A DNA stretch of 64,000 nt from Trueperaceae bacterium (GTDB taxonomy: Bacteria > Deinococcota > Deinococci > Deinococcales > Trueperaceae), in the NCBI GenBank assembly GCA_036381595.1, contig DASVCN010000041.1, positions 124,001-188,000 of the forward strand. Direction: 5' to 3'. Each line of letters begins with the position of its first letter. Position 1 is the first letter of the stretch. The translations under genes and the position numbers were made by a program. Below are positions 51,556 to 59,918 of the stretch, in pieces. A model generated the notes under the pieces. That model made no database searches. It was not told the origin of the DNA and saw only the letters and a list, made by a program, of their open reading frames with translations.

Positions 51556-52479
51556 GTGAGCGACCGGTTACAGGTGGGCAACGCTCCCTGCTCTTGGGGC
51601 ACTATCGAAGGCTTCGAGAAGACGATCCCGTACTCGCAGATGCTCGACGAGCTCACGCAGACCGGCTTCCGCGGCACCGAGCTCGGAGACTACGGCTTCA
51701 TGCCCACCGATCCCGCGAGGCTGCGCGAGGAGCTCGCCTCCCGCGGGTTGACGATGTTGGGGGCCTATCACGGGGTCTACCTGCGCGACCCGAAGGCGCA
51801 TCCGGAAGGCGCAGAGAAGGGTGTTGCCATCGCCAGGTTGCTGGCGGCGGTTGCCGACGTTGGCGACCGGAACTGGCGCCCCTTCCTGGTGCTGGCCGAC
51901 GAACACAGCCGCGACCCGGTTCGCCTCGCGAAAGCCGGCCGGATCACCGAGGAACTCGGCTTGACTGCCGACGACCGGTCGGTATTCGCGCAGGGGGCCC
52001 GGGCTTTCGCGGAGAGGGTCGCGGGGGAAACCGGCATCGAAACTGTCTTCCACCCTCACTGCGCCGGCTACGTCGAGACTCCGGACGAGATAGAGCGCTT
52101 CTGCGAGCTCAGCGGTCTGGGTATCGTCTTCGATACCGGACACTACCTCTACGGCACCGGTTCCTCTGACGGCAACCTCGTTCTCGACGGGCTCGAGCGC
52201 TTCGAGGAGAACCTTCGCTACGTCCATTTCAAGGACCTCGACCCCGGCGTCGCCGATCGGGCGCGAAGGCAGGGGCTCGACTATCGGGCCGCCGTGGGCG
52301 AAGGGGTATTCTGCGAGCTCGGAGAGGGCAGCGTGGACTTCGGGGCGGTGCTCGCCTGGTTGCGGGGCCGCGGTTACCAGGGTTGGATAACGGTGGAGCA
52401 GGACGTTCTGCCGGGAATGGGCAGCCCCAAGGAGAGCGCCAGGCGGAACCGCGAGTTCCTGCGCTCGTTGGGTCTCTAG
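51556..52479 (+). CDS. iolE: myo-inosose-2 dehydratase
   Basis: Dehydrates 2-inosose to the trihydroxycyclohexanedione used by IolD. The 307-residue TIM-barrel protein begins VGNAPCSWGTIEGFEKTIPYSQMLDELTQTGFRGTELGDYGFMP, the IolE N-terminal pattern. Metal-binding residues fall in VFHPHCAGYVETPDE, IVFDTGHYLYG, YVHFKDLDP and GWITVEQDVLP. The related isomerase IolI shares the fold, but length and N-terminus favour IolE. The start GTG at 51556 lies 52 bases after iolB. Confidence 0.9.
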   Translation: MSDRLQVGNAPCSWGTIEGFEKTIPYSQMLDELTQTGFRGTELGDYGFMPTDPARLREELASRGLTMLGAYHGVYLRDPKAHPEGAEKGVAIARLLAAVADVGDRNWRPFLVLADEHSRDPVRLAKAGRITEELGLTADDRSVFAQGARAFAERVAGETGIETVFHPHCAGYVETPDEIERFCELSGLGIVFDTGHYLYGTGSSDGNLVLDGLERFEENLRYVHFKDLDPGVADRARRQGLDYRAAVGEGVFCELGEGSVDFGAVLAWLRGRGYQGWITVEQDVLPGMGSPKESARRNREFLRSLGL

Positions 52480-52519
52480 ACGACAGCACGCCCAGTAGGG
52501 CGTGGTGGAGGAGGAAGAG

Positions 52520-54022
52520 ATGGACGCGACTCTAGACAGCACCGAACTGCTCGGCGCGGAACTGCTGAATTACGTAGGCGGCAACTGGAAAAGGTCCTCG
52601 GCTGGCGAGTATGGCGAGGTGCGCAATCCGGCCACGGGCGAAACGATCGCCAAGGTACCGATGAGCGCTGCCGAGGAGGTGGACGAGGCGGTCCGGGTGG
52701 GGGCCCAAGCCTTCCCCGCATGGCGCGACACCCCGGTGGTGGACCGGATCCAGCACCTATTCCGCCTCAAGGCCCTGCTCGATTCGCACCAGGATGAACT
52801 GGCACGGCTCATTACCAACGAGTGCGGCAAGACCTACAAGGAGAGCTTCGGCGAGATGCAACGCGGCATCGAGAACGTCGAGGTCGCCTGCGGCGCGCCG
52901 ATCCTGATGCAGGGGTACAACAACGAAGACATAGCCTCCGGCATCGACGAACACATGTTCCGCCAGCCGCTGGGCGTGGTGGCGGCCATCACACCGTTTA
53001 ACTTCCCCGGCATGATCCCCCTCTGGTTCCTCCCCTACGCCGTGGCGACCGGCAACTGCTTCATCCTCAAGCCGAGCGAGAAGGTACCGATGACGACCCA
53101 GCTCCTCTACCGGCTCATCGAGGAGGCGGGCTTCCCGGCCGGTGTGGTGCAGCTGGTTAACGGCGGCAAGGAGACCGTGGATGCGCTCCTCGACCACGAC
53201 GGCGTTCGCGCGATCTCGTTCGTCGGCTCGACGCCGGTCGCGAAGTACATCTACTCGCGGGCGACCGCGAACGGCAAACGGGCCCAGTGCCAGGGCGGCG
53301 CCAAGAACCCAGCCGTGATCCTCCCCGACGCCGACATGGACATGTCGGCCAGGATCCTGGCCGACAGCGCATTCGGCTGTGCGGGCCAGCGTTGCCTGGC
53401 GACGTCGGTTGCCGTCACCGTGGGCGCGGCGCGCGAGGAGATCGGCGAGCGCATAGCGCAGATCGCCAGCGAGCGGCGGGTGGGTTACGGCCTCGACGAG
53501 GGCGTGGAGATGGGTCCGGTGATCAGCGCCGAGAGCAGGGAGCGGATCGCCGGTCTCGTCGACAAGGGAGTCGCGGAGGGAGCGAAACTGCGGGTCGACG
53601 GCAGGGGACGCAAGGTCGAGGGGTTCGAGAACGGCTACTTCATGTACCCGACGATCCTCGAGGATGTCGACCCGGCGGGTGAGATCGCCGGCACCGAGAT
53701 CTTCGGCCCGGTTCTGTCGATGATGCATGCCACCGACGTCGATGAGGCCATCGACATCGTCAACCGCCGCAGATTCGGCAACCAGGCCTGCCTCTTCACC
53801 AGCTCCGGCGCAGCCGCCAGGGCTTTCCGCCACCGGGTACGGGCCGGCAACGTGGGCATAAACCTGGGTGTCGCGGCGCCGATGGCGTTCTTCCCGTTCA
53901 GCGGCTGGGGCGAGAGCTTCTTCGGCGACCTGCACGCTCAGAGCCGGCACGGGGTCGAGTTCTACACCGAGACGAAGGTGGTCGTAGAGCGGTGGCCAAA
54001 GGAGTGGAGCCGTCAGTTCTGA
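52520..54022 (+). CDS. iolA: Methylmalonate-semialdehyde dehydrogenase (CoA-acylating)
   Basis: Converts malonic (or methylmalonic) semialdehyde with CoA and NAD to acetyl-CoA (or propionyl-CoA), the last inositol step. The 500-residue aldehyde dehydrogenase has ITPFNFPGMIPLWFLPYAVATGN, SFVGSTPVAKYIY, the catalytic Cys in FGCAGQRCLA, and FFPFSGWGESFFGDLHAQSRHGVEFYTETKVV, all typical of MmsA/IolA. The ATG at 52520 has GGAGGAGG five bases upstream and is preferred to the GTG at 52502. Confidence 0.95.
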   Translation: MDATLDSTELLGAELLNYVGGNWKRSSAGEYGEVRNPATGETIAKVPMSAAEEVDEAVRVGAQAFPAWRDTPVVDRIQHLFRLKALLDSHQDELARLITNECGKTYKESFGEMQRGIENVEVACGAPILMQGYNNEDIASGIDEHMFRQPLGVVAAITPFNFPGMIPLWFLPYAVATGNCFILKPSEKVPMTTQLLYRLIEEAGFPAGVVQLVNGGKETVDALLDHDGVRAISFVGSTPVAKYIYSRATANGKRAQCQGGAKNPAVILPDADMDMSARILADSAFGCAGQRCLATSVAVTVGAAREEIGERIAQIASERRVGYGLDEGVEMGPVISAESRERIAGLVDKGVAEGAKLRVDGRGRKVEGFENGYFMYPTILEDVDPAGEIAGTEIFGPVLSMMHATDVDEAIDIVNRRRFGNQACLFTSSGAAARAFRHRVRAGNVGINLGVAAPMAFFPFSGWGESFFGDLHAQSRHGVEFYTETKVVVERWPKEWSRQF

Positions 54023-54035
54023 TGGCGAGGGCCTG

Positions 54036-55067
54036 ATGGGGGATCGGCGAAGCGGCCGCAGGTTCGACCTGATCACTATCGGCCGCTCTTCGATCGACCT
54101 ATACGCCAATGAGATCGGCCGGCCCTTCGAGCAGATCGAGAGCTTCTCTGCCTACGTGGGCGGCAGCCCTACCAACATCGCGGTCGCGGCGAGGCGGCTG
54201 GGACTCGATGTTGCTCTGCTCACCGGGGTAGGGGACGACAAGGTGGGATCGTTCATCCTCCGTTTCCTCCAGGAAGAGGGGATCGAGACCGGCTACGTCG
54301 CCCGGAAGCCGGGCGCCAGGAGCAGCGCCGTCCTGCTGGGGATCGAACCGCCCGACCGGTTCCCGCTGGTGTTCTACCGGGACAACGCGGCGGACATGCA
54401 GATCACCATAGACGACGTCCTGCGCACGCCGATCCACGACTCGGGGGCGATCGAGGTCTCCGGTACCGGCCTCAGCCGGGAGCCGAGTCGCAGCGCCACC
54501 TTCCTCGCGGCCGAGCGGGCACGCCAGGCGGGTACCACCGTCTACATGGACCTCGACTTCCGTGCCGACCAGTGGCACGACCCGAGGGCGTTCGGGGTCA
54601 ACGTCAGGGCGCTGCTGGGCCTGGTCGACGTGGCGATCGGGACCGAGGAGGAGATCAACGCCGCCATGCTCACCGACCCGGAGCAGCTGCGGATAGTCGA
54701 TCAGCAGGTTTCGGCGCCCGAGATCGGCGGAGACATCGATGCGAACATCGAGGCCATCCTCGGCTTGCCGGCCGGTCCGCAGGTGCTGGTCGTCAAGCGC
54801 GGCCGCGCCGGAGCCACCGTGCACGTGAGGGGCGAGGAGCCCGTCGTCGCACCGGGCTTCCCCGTCGAGGTGCACAACATCCTGGGGGCCGGGGATGCCT
54901 TCGCCGGCGGTCTCATCTACGGCCGCAGCAGAGGCTGGGACTGGTACCGCAGCGCTCGCATGGGCAACGCCTGCGGAGCCATCGTCGTCACCCGCCACGG
55001 CTGCGCCAACTTCATGGCTTTCGAGGAGGAGGCGTTGAACTTCGTCGAGGAGCGCGGAGGCTTCTAG
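54036..55067 (+). CDS. iolC: 5-dehydro-2-deoxygluconokinase
   Basis: Phosphorylates 2-deoxy-5-keto-gluconate at O6. The 343-residue PfkB-family kinase begins FDLITIGRSSIDLYANEIG and has the substrate-binding YVGGSPTNIAVAARRLGLDVALLTGVGDDKVG. GFPVEVHNILGAGDAFAGGLIYGR holds the catalytic aspartate and anion hole. It lacks the extra aldolase-like domain that some IolC proteins carry, and no separate iolJ aldolase gene is seen here. That aldolase must be encoded elsewhere. It is the last gene of the operon. Confidence 0.94.
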   Translation: MGDRRSGRRFDLITIGRSSIDLYANEIGRPFEQIESFSAYVGGSPTNIAVAARRLGLDVALLTGVGDDKVGSFILRFLQEEGIETGYVARKPGARSSAVLLGIEPPDRFPLVFYRDNAADMQITIDDVLRTPIHDSGAIEVSGTGLSREPSRSATFLAAERARQAGTTVYMDLDFRADQWHDPRAFGVNVRALLGLVDVAIGTEEEINAAMLTDPEQLRIVDQQVSAPEIGGDIDANIEAILGLPAGPQVLVVKRGRAGATVHVRGEEPVVAPGFPVEVHNILGAGDAFAGGLIYGRSRGWDWYRSARMGNACGAIVVTRHGCANFMAFEEEALNFVEERGGF

Positions 55068-55115
55068 CCGCTAGCTCGCTACTCGACCGGCTACCTCTCG
55101 AGCATCTCCGGGAAG

Positions 55116-55239
55116 CGGTTTCGGCCCCTCACGCCTCTCAGTAGAACGGTTGCGACCCCTCGGGCCTCTCCGTGAAGCTGTTGCGACCCCTCGAGCCTCT
55201 CGATCAACTGGTTGCGACCCCTCACGCCTCTCAGATCGG
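55116..55239. repeat. Four tandem copies of a 31-bp direct repeat
   Basis: Units begin at 55116, 55147, 55178 and 55209, a constant 31-bp period. Each has a well-conserved 22-23 bp core (GTTGCGACCCCTC, two variable bases, GCCTCTC) and about 8 variable bases. A fainter copy lies before (about 55088) and a partial one (CGGTTGC) after at 55237. The period is not a multiple of three, so it is not a protein repeat. It fills the gap between the iolC stop and the PAS-LuxR gene. Thirty-one bases is close to three DNA turns, which would put all copies on one face. Confidence 0.85.
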
Positions 55240-55270
55240 TTGCTGGCGAGTCATACGGTTGTGCCTACCG

Positions 55271-56458
55271 GTGCCCATTAACCTCTTTGGAGTGCCGGAC
55301 CCACGTGAGGATGAGCGTCACATACCGTTCGAGCCCCACCCCAGCTACCGTCAACTCCTCGAAGAGATCCGAGGGTACGCCGTTTTCATGCTGACCCGTG
55401 ACAACCGCATCGCGTCGTGGAGCCGCGGCGTCGAGGAGACGCTCGGCTACGGCCGCGACGAGTTCATCGGCCAGTCGGGAAATATCCTCTTCATACCCGA
55501 GGACGTGGCCGACGGGGAGCCGGGCAAGGAGATCGAGACGGCCGTGCGCGAGGGCACTGCGGGTGACAACCGCTGGCACCTGAAGAAGGACGGCCGCAGG
55601 TTCTGGGCCAACGGGGTGCTCTCGGCAATCCACGACCAAGCGGGCGAGGTACTCGGCTTCGTGAAGGTGATGCGGGACAACACCGAGCAGAAGGAGGCCG
55701 AGGATGCCCTGCAGCGGGCCCAGTTCGAGCTGGAGAGGCGGGTCGAGGAGCGCACCGCCGAGCTGAGGGAGACTCTCGAGGAACTGAAGCGCAGCGAACG
55801 GTTGTTCGCCGCCATCTTCCGGGCAGGCCCGTTCGCGGCTGCCGTCATCCATGGCGCAGACGGGCGCTTCGTGGAGGTGAACGAGGCATTCTGCCGATTG
55901 AGCGGTTATCGCGAGGACGAGGTCACCGAGCTGACGATCGACGACCTGACCGACCACTACTCGTCTCAGCCGAGCCGCACCAACAGTGGTCCCGATGGAC
56001 GGGACGGCTTCCGTGACCGCGAGTTGCAGTTCCGCACCAGGGACGACGAGCTCAGGACGGTGCTGGCGTCGGAGGTGAGGGTCCCGCTCAACGGGGAAGG
56101 CGGGCGACTGCTCATGTTCTTCGACATCACCGAGCGCAAGCGGGGCGAGGAGGAGCTGATGCAGGCGATCCAGGACGTGATGCAGGATGCCAGCTGGTTC
56201 TCGCGCTCCGTCGTCGAGAGGTTGGCCGAGATCCGTTCCGGTACCGTCGACCGCACTCGGGTGGGCGAACTCACCCGGCGCGAGCGGCAGGTGCTGGAGC
56301 AGCTGGCGCGCGGGCGAAGCAACGCGGATATCGCCCACGAACTCGGCATCGCCACGCAGACGGTCAGGAACTACATCACCTCGGTCTACGAGAAGATTGG
56401 GGTCAGGTCGCGCGTCGAAGCGGTCGTCTGGGCCCGGGAGCGGGGCCTGGGCCTGTAG
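55271..56458 (+). CDS. PAS-PAS-LuxR regulator without receiver domain
   Basis: A cytoplasmic regulator of about 395 residues. The first PAS domain (LEEIRGYAVFMLTRDNRIASWSRGVEETLGYGRDEFIG to GFVKVMRDNTEQKEAED) is followed by a coiled-coil linker RAQFELERRVEERTAELRETLEELK. A second PAS has LFAAIFRAGPFAAAVIHGADGRFVEVNEAFCRLSGYREDE to MFFDITERKRGEEE. The C-terminal LuxR helix-turn-helix is ELTRRERQVLEQLARGRSNADIAHELGIATQTVRNYITSVYEKIGV. There is no kinase core or receiver, so ligand or redox sensing by PAS would act directly on the DNA-binding part. The start is uncertain; GTG at 55271 or 55292 both avoid the repeats. It is probably connected with the iol genes by position only. Confidence 0.85.
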   Translation: MPINLFGVPDPREDERHIPFEPHPSYRQLLEEIRGYAVFMLTRDNRIASWSRGVEETLGYGRDEFIGQSGNILFIPEDVADGEPGKEIETAVREGTAGDNRWHLKKDGRRFWANGVLSAIHDQAGEVLGFVKVMRDNTEQKEAEDALQRAQFELERRVEERTAELRETLEELKRSERLFAAIFRAGPFAAAVIHGADGRFVEVNEAFCRLSGYREDEVTELTIDDLTDHYSSQPSRTNSGPDGRDGFRDRELQFRTRDDELRTVLASEVRVPLNGEGGRLLMFFDITERKRGEEELMQAIQDVMQDASWFSRSVVERLAEIRSGTVDRTRVGELTRRERQVLEQLARGRSNADIAHELGIATQTVRNYITSVYEKIGVRSRVEAVVWARERGLGL

Positions 56459-56571
56459 TCGTGGGCAGTACCCTTCAACCGGTACTTCCGGTACTCCCGC
56501 CCCTACTTCCCGCCAGGCCCCGCGCGTTGTAATTCGGCACGGCCCTACGGGGCTGACGCCGGGGGGCGTTG

Positions 56572-56602
56572 GTGAGACGAGGCCGATTCGGTCTCGTCTC
56601 AC
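56572..56602. terminator. Long perfect hairpin between convergent regulator and helicase genes
   Basis: Ten-base arms GTGAGACGAG (56572-56581) and CTCGTCTCAC (56593-56602) enclose a loop that itself pairs CCG-ATT-CGG. It lies just after the helicase stop on the minus strand and 114 bases past the LuxR gene stop on the plus strand. Neither side has a U-tract, so bidirectional termination is inferred from structure and location. Confidence 0.6.
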
Positions 56603-56606
56603 GTCT

Positions 56607-58205
56607 TCAGCGGCCCGAGCCTCCGGTCCTCGAACTGCGTCCTTCGCGGCGGCGTCCGCTGCGCGGCTTTCCACTGCGTCCACCGCCGTCCGTGGCGTGG
56701 CGCGGAACGGACGTAGCCCGCTCGACCGTCAGTCCGGCGTTCTCGACGCCTACCAGGCGCTCCTCGTCGGCCGGCCTCACGTCGGCGAGCGCCCCTGCCT
56801 TGCCGACCTCGACTATCCGGCCGACATCCTTGGCGCCGGACTCCATCAGGAATCGCACCACCTGTGGGGTACGGACGACGCGGCCCCGCACGGCCAGGGT
56901 CACCCACCCCTCCTCTCCGGTGAGCAGGCTCCTGGGGGCGGGCTTGCCCCCCAGCGTAATGGCCAGGAGACCCGCGATGGCCTGTTCGTTTCCCTGAGCC
57001 AGCCAGCGCTGGGCTACCCCCTGCCAGGTCTCGCGGTCGGCAGCGGGTTGCTCCTCGATGCGGGCCAGCAGCGACTCGAGTTTGGCGTCCTGCACCTCCT
57101 CGGGTCGCGGTGGGGGGACGTGCTCGAAGCGGCGTCCCACGGCCCGCTCGAGTCGCGTCAGGGCGCTGCGCTCGCGCGGCCCGTGGAAGATCACGACCTT
57201 GCCTGAGCGCCCGGCTCTGCCCGTGCGGCCCGAGCGATGCTGGTAGCTGCCCGGGTCGTTGGGCAACCGGTAGTGGACGACCAGGTCGACCTCGGGGATG
57301 TCCAGACCGCGGGCGGCCACGTCGGTTCCCACCAGGACCTTCACCTGCCCGGACCTGAGGCGCTCCACCGCCCGCTCTCGCTGGGCCTGGTTCAGGTCGC
57401 CATGGATCGACTCGGCCGGGATGCCCGACTGGGTAAGCGCCTGAGCGAGCTTGTCGGTCTCGGCCTTGGTGTTGGCGAAGACGATCGAGCGGGCGCCGCC
57501 ATGAGCGTGGAGCACGTCGGCCAGTACCGACTGGCGACTCCCGAGTGACGACTCGATGGCGAGCTCGTGATACCCGACAGCCTCCTCACGCACGACGTTC
57601 ACCTTGAGCGGATCACGCAGGTGCCGCTCGGAGAGGCGCCGAGCCCAGTCGGGCAGCGTGGCGGAGAAGAGCAGCGTCTGCCGCTCCGGCGGAGTGGCCC
57701 CCAGCAACTTCTCGACATCCTCCTCGAAGCCCATCGAGAGCATCTCGTCGGCTTCGTCGAGGACGGCTATCTCCACCGCGGAGAGGTCGAGGATGCCGCG
57801 GCCCAGGTAGTCGAGCGCCCTGCCCGGGGTGGCCACTACCACGTCCGTGCCGCGATTCAGCTCGGCCGCTTGGCTTCCGTAGCCGGTGCCGCCGTAGACG
57901 GTGGTTATGTCGAGGTGGCGGGCCAACCAGGCGAGCTCGCCCGCCACCTGGAGCGCAAGCTCTCGCGTCGGCGTGAGTACCAGGGCCCGCGGAGGACGCC
58001 CACGGCTGCGGTCTGCCGCCAACCTGCGAGCTATGGGGATGGCGAAGGCCAGCGTCTTGCCGGTACCGGTGCGGGCCTGGCCGAGCACGTCGCCGCCGGC
58101 CAGCGCGTGCGGCAGGGTCGCCGACTGCACCGGTGTCGGGCTGGTGATCTTCCGCTCCCGGAGTGCGTTCTCTACGCTTTCGGGGAGATCGTACTGTTCG
58201 AACAT
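56607..58205 (-). CDS. DEAD-box RNA helicase, Hera-like
   Basis: An ATP-dependent RNA unwinding enzyme of 532 residues. The Q motif is FEQYDLPESVENALRERKITSPTPVQSATLP, motif I is ARTGTGKT, followed by PTRELALQ, VVATPGRALDYL, the DEAD motif VLDEADEML, SATL and HRSGRTGRAGRSG. After the helicase core (about 1-370) comes a dimerisation-like segment and a small RNA-binding domain (GWVTLAVRGRVVRTPQVVRFLMESGAKDVGRIVEV). This order matches Thermus thermophilus Hera. The last 30 residues are a basic Arg/Gly tail. The ATG at 58205 is preferred to a TTG six codons earlier. Confidence 0.92.
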   Translation of the reverse strand: MFEQYDLPESVENALRERKITSPTPVQSATLPHALAGGDVLGQARTGTGKTLAFAIPIARRLAADRSRGRPPRALVLTPTRELALQVAGELAWLARHLDITTVYGGTGYGSQAAELNRGTDVVVATPGRALDYLGRGILDLSAVEIAVLDEADEMLSMGFEEDVEKLLGATPPERQTLLFSATLPDWARRLSERHLRDPLKVNVVREEAVGYHELAIESSLGSRQSVLADVLHAHGGARSIVFANTKAETDKLAQALTQSGIPAESIHGDLNQAQRERAVERLRSGQVKVLVGTDVAARGLDIPEVDLVVHYRLPNDPGSYQHRSGRTGRAGRSGKVVIFHGPRERSALTRLERAVGRRFEHVPPPRPEEVQDAKLESLLARIEEQPAADRETWQGVAQRWLAQGNEQAIAGLLAITLGGKPAPRSLLTGEEGWVTLAVRGRVVRTPQVVRFLMESGAKDVGRIVEVGKAGALADVRPADEERLVGVENAGLTVERATSVPRHATDGGGRSGKPRSGRRREGRSSRTGGSGR

Positions 58206-58346
58206 CGGTTCCAATCTGAGCAACGAGGTCGGCCGCTGTCGGGGCGCCCGACTACGAATCTACCGTGCCATCCACTCGAGCTGAACCTTCTGACTCACCG
58301 TTCCCCGCCGACAGGCGCCCCGCGAACCCGGGCATAGAATCGAGCG

Positions 58347-58829
58347 GTGGCCGCTACCCCCTCAGACGGCAAAGAGATGCAGGACTTCTACCGAGAGGTC
58401 GCGGTGGACGACGTGGGCCTCGCCCTGCGCCGGCTCTTCACCACGAACTTAGGCCTCCGCTGCCCTGCCTGCGGCCGGGCCAAGGTCACCAAGGGACCGT
58501 TCGGAGTGAAAGACGAGTGCCCCTATTGCGGTTCTCGCTTCAGGAGGCTCGAGGGCAACGAGCTCATCGCCATCCCCCTCAGCTTCTTCTTCGCCAGCGT
58601 CGTAACTTTCCTGGTGGGTCTCTTCCTGGTACTCGCCTACGGTTTCTTCGAAGGGATCACCTTCGCTCTGTTGGGAGTGGGACTGCTGACCGTCGCTCTG
58701 GGCTGGCGGCCCATGCGCGTCATGTCGCTCTGGCTGCTCTGGATGATCGGCTTCGTCTACCCCGATGACGTCGGTAAGGGGAAGACGGTACGGCGCCGGC
58801 AGCAGGAGCGGCTGACGGTCGCGGCCTGA
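58347..58829 (+). CDS. DUF983-family zinc-ribbon membrane protein
   Basis: A 160-residue protein with a zinc ribbon and two or three membrane spans. The ribbon is LRCPACGRAKVTKGPFGVKDECPYCGSRF, with CPAC and CPYC pairs. It is followed by IAIPLSFFFASVVTFLVGLFLVLAYGFF and ALLGVGLLTVALGW...MSLWLLWMIGFVY, the DUF983 pattern. The function of DUF983 is not known; relatives occur near aerobic respiration genes. The GTG at 58347 is assumed; an ATG ten codons later is also possible. The C-terminus is basic. Confidence 0.85.
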   Translation: MAATPSDGKEMQDFYREVAVDDVGLALRRLFTTNLGLRCPACGRAKVTKGPFGVKDECPYCGSRFRRLEGNELIAIPLSFFFASVVTFLVGLFLVLAYGFFEGITFALLGVGLLTVALGWRPMRVMSLWLLWMIGFVYPDDVGKGKTVRRRQQERLTVAA

Positions 58830-58853
58830 GCCGTGGGAGAGGCCCTCGCAGAG

Positions 58854-58869
58854 CGGGCGAGCGCCCGCG
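58854..58869. terminator. Possible hairpin after the DUF983 gene
   Basis: GCGGGCG (58854-58860), AG, CGCCCGC (58863-58869) is a perfect seven-base inverted repeat located between the DUF983 stop and murQ. The two-base centre makes the real hairpin a shorter stem. No U-tract follows. It could terminate transcription or be a protein site. Confidence 0.3.
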
Positions 58870-58963
58870 GTAACATCCGTCATGCTACTCACCTTCGGAA
58901 CAAGCGGCGGGAGTCGCGCCGTGTCACAGCGTCTGCTACCCGTCAGGGCGAAAGCGAACGGGG

Positions 58964-59875
58964 ATGGCTGAGCCGTTCGGACTGGCGGGAACCGAGGCCG
59001 CGAGCGAGCGCTTTTGGGAGCTGGACCGCTGGCCTCTGTCGAGGACCCTGGCCGAACTGGTCGACGGCAACCGGCGCGCGGTCGAGGCGGTCGAGAGGGC
59101 GTTGCCGCAACTCGAGGCCGCGGCCGAAGCGATCGTCGAGCGACTCGCCGGAGGCGGCCGTTTGCTCTACGCGGGTGCCGGCACCTCGGGCAGGCTCGCC
59201 TTGCAGGATGCCGCCGAGCTACCGCCCACGTTCGGTTTCGACCGCACCGTGGTGCTGTTGGCCGGCGGGGTCGACGCCGGGGCGCGAGCCCGGGAAGGGG
59301 CCGAGGACGATATCGGATCCGCGGACCGAGCGGTCGAAGAGGCGGGAGTCGGTGAACCGGACGTCCTGATCGGGATCGCGGCCAGCGGCCGGACGCCCTA
59401 CACGGTCGCTGCCGTGCGCGCCGCCGCCGAACGTGGCGCCGCCACCGTCGGGGTCGCCAACAACCCTGCCACCCCTCTGCTGGCCGCTGCCCGCTACCCG
59501 GTCTGCCTCGACACCGGCCCCGAGGTGCTGGCCGGGTCGACCCGCCTCTCTGCCGGCACCGCCCAGAAGATCGCCCTGAACGCCCTCTCCACCGCGGCTC
59601 TGGTACGTCTCGGTGGCGCCTACCGGAACCTGATGGTGGGCATGTCTCCGTCGAACGCCAAGCTGCGTGAGCGGGCCGTTGCGATCGTGGTGAGGGCGAC
59701 AGGCGCCGACCCCGGCCGTGCCAGGGCAGCGCTGGAGGCGGCCGGCGGGGAGATCCGAGTCGCGATAGTTATCCTGAGAGCAGGCGTGGGCGCCCCGGAA
59801 GCCAGGGAGTTCCTCGAGCAGCACGGGCAGCGGGTGCGCCACACGCTCGAAGCGCTGGGGGTCGACGCCGGGTGA
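58964..59875 (+). CDS. murQ: N-acetylmuramic acid 6-phosphate etherase
   Basis: Cleaves the lactyl ether of MurNAc-6-phosphate to GlcNAc-6-phosphate and lactate in peptidoglycan recycling. The 303-residue SIS-fold protein has GGGRLLYAGAGTSGRLALQDAAELPPTFGFD with the catalytic glutamate. ASGRTPYTVAAVRAAAERGAATVGVANNP and ALNALSTAALVRLGGAYRNLMVGMSPSNAKLRERA follow. Start ATG at 58964. It is followed 43 bases later by the SIS-type deaminase gene and then nagA. The kinase that would make its substrate (MurK, AnmK or a PTS) is not in the window. Confidence 0.93.
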   Translation: MAEPFGLAGTEAASERFWELDRWPLSRTLAELVDGNRRAVEAVERALPQLEAAAEAIVERLAGGGRLLYAGAGTSGRLALQDAAELPPTFGFDRTVVLLAGGVDAGARAREGAEDDIGSADRAVEEAGVGEPDVLIGIAASGRTPYTVAAVRAAAERGAATVGVANNPATPLLAAARYPVCLDTGPEVLAGSTRLSAGTAQKIALNALSTAALVRLGGAYRNLMVGMSPSNAKLRERAVAIVVRATGADPGRARAALEAAGGEIRVAIVILRAGVGAPEAREFLEQHGQRVRHTLEALGVDAG

Positions 59876-59918
59876 GCGCAAGAGCGTCGAACCTCGGCTG
59901 GAGTGGAGCTGATCTCGA

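Noticed and set aside
55116-55239. 31-bp repeats considered as a CRISPR array
   Set aside because: The conserved core is 22-23 bp with only about 8 bp between copies, far too short for spacers, and no cas genes are present.
52757-56683. Long minus-strand frames of 450 codons (iolA) and 472 codons (PAS-LuxR)
   Set aside because: Antisense to genes with full catalytic or DNA-binding motifs; typical of GC-rich third-position bias.
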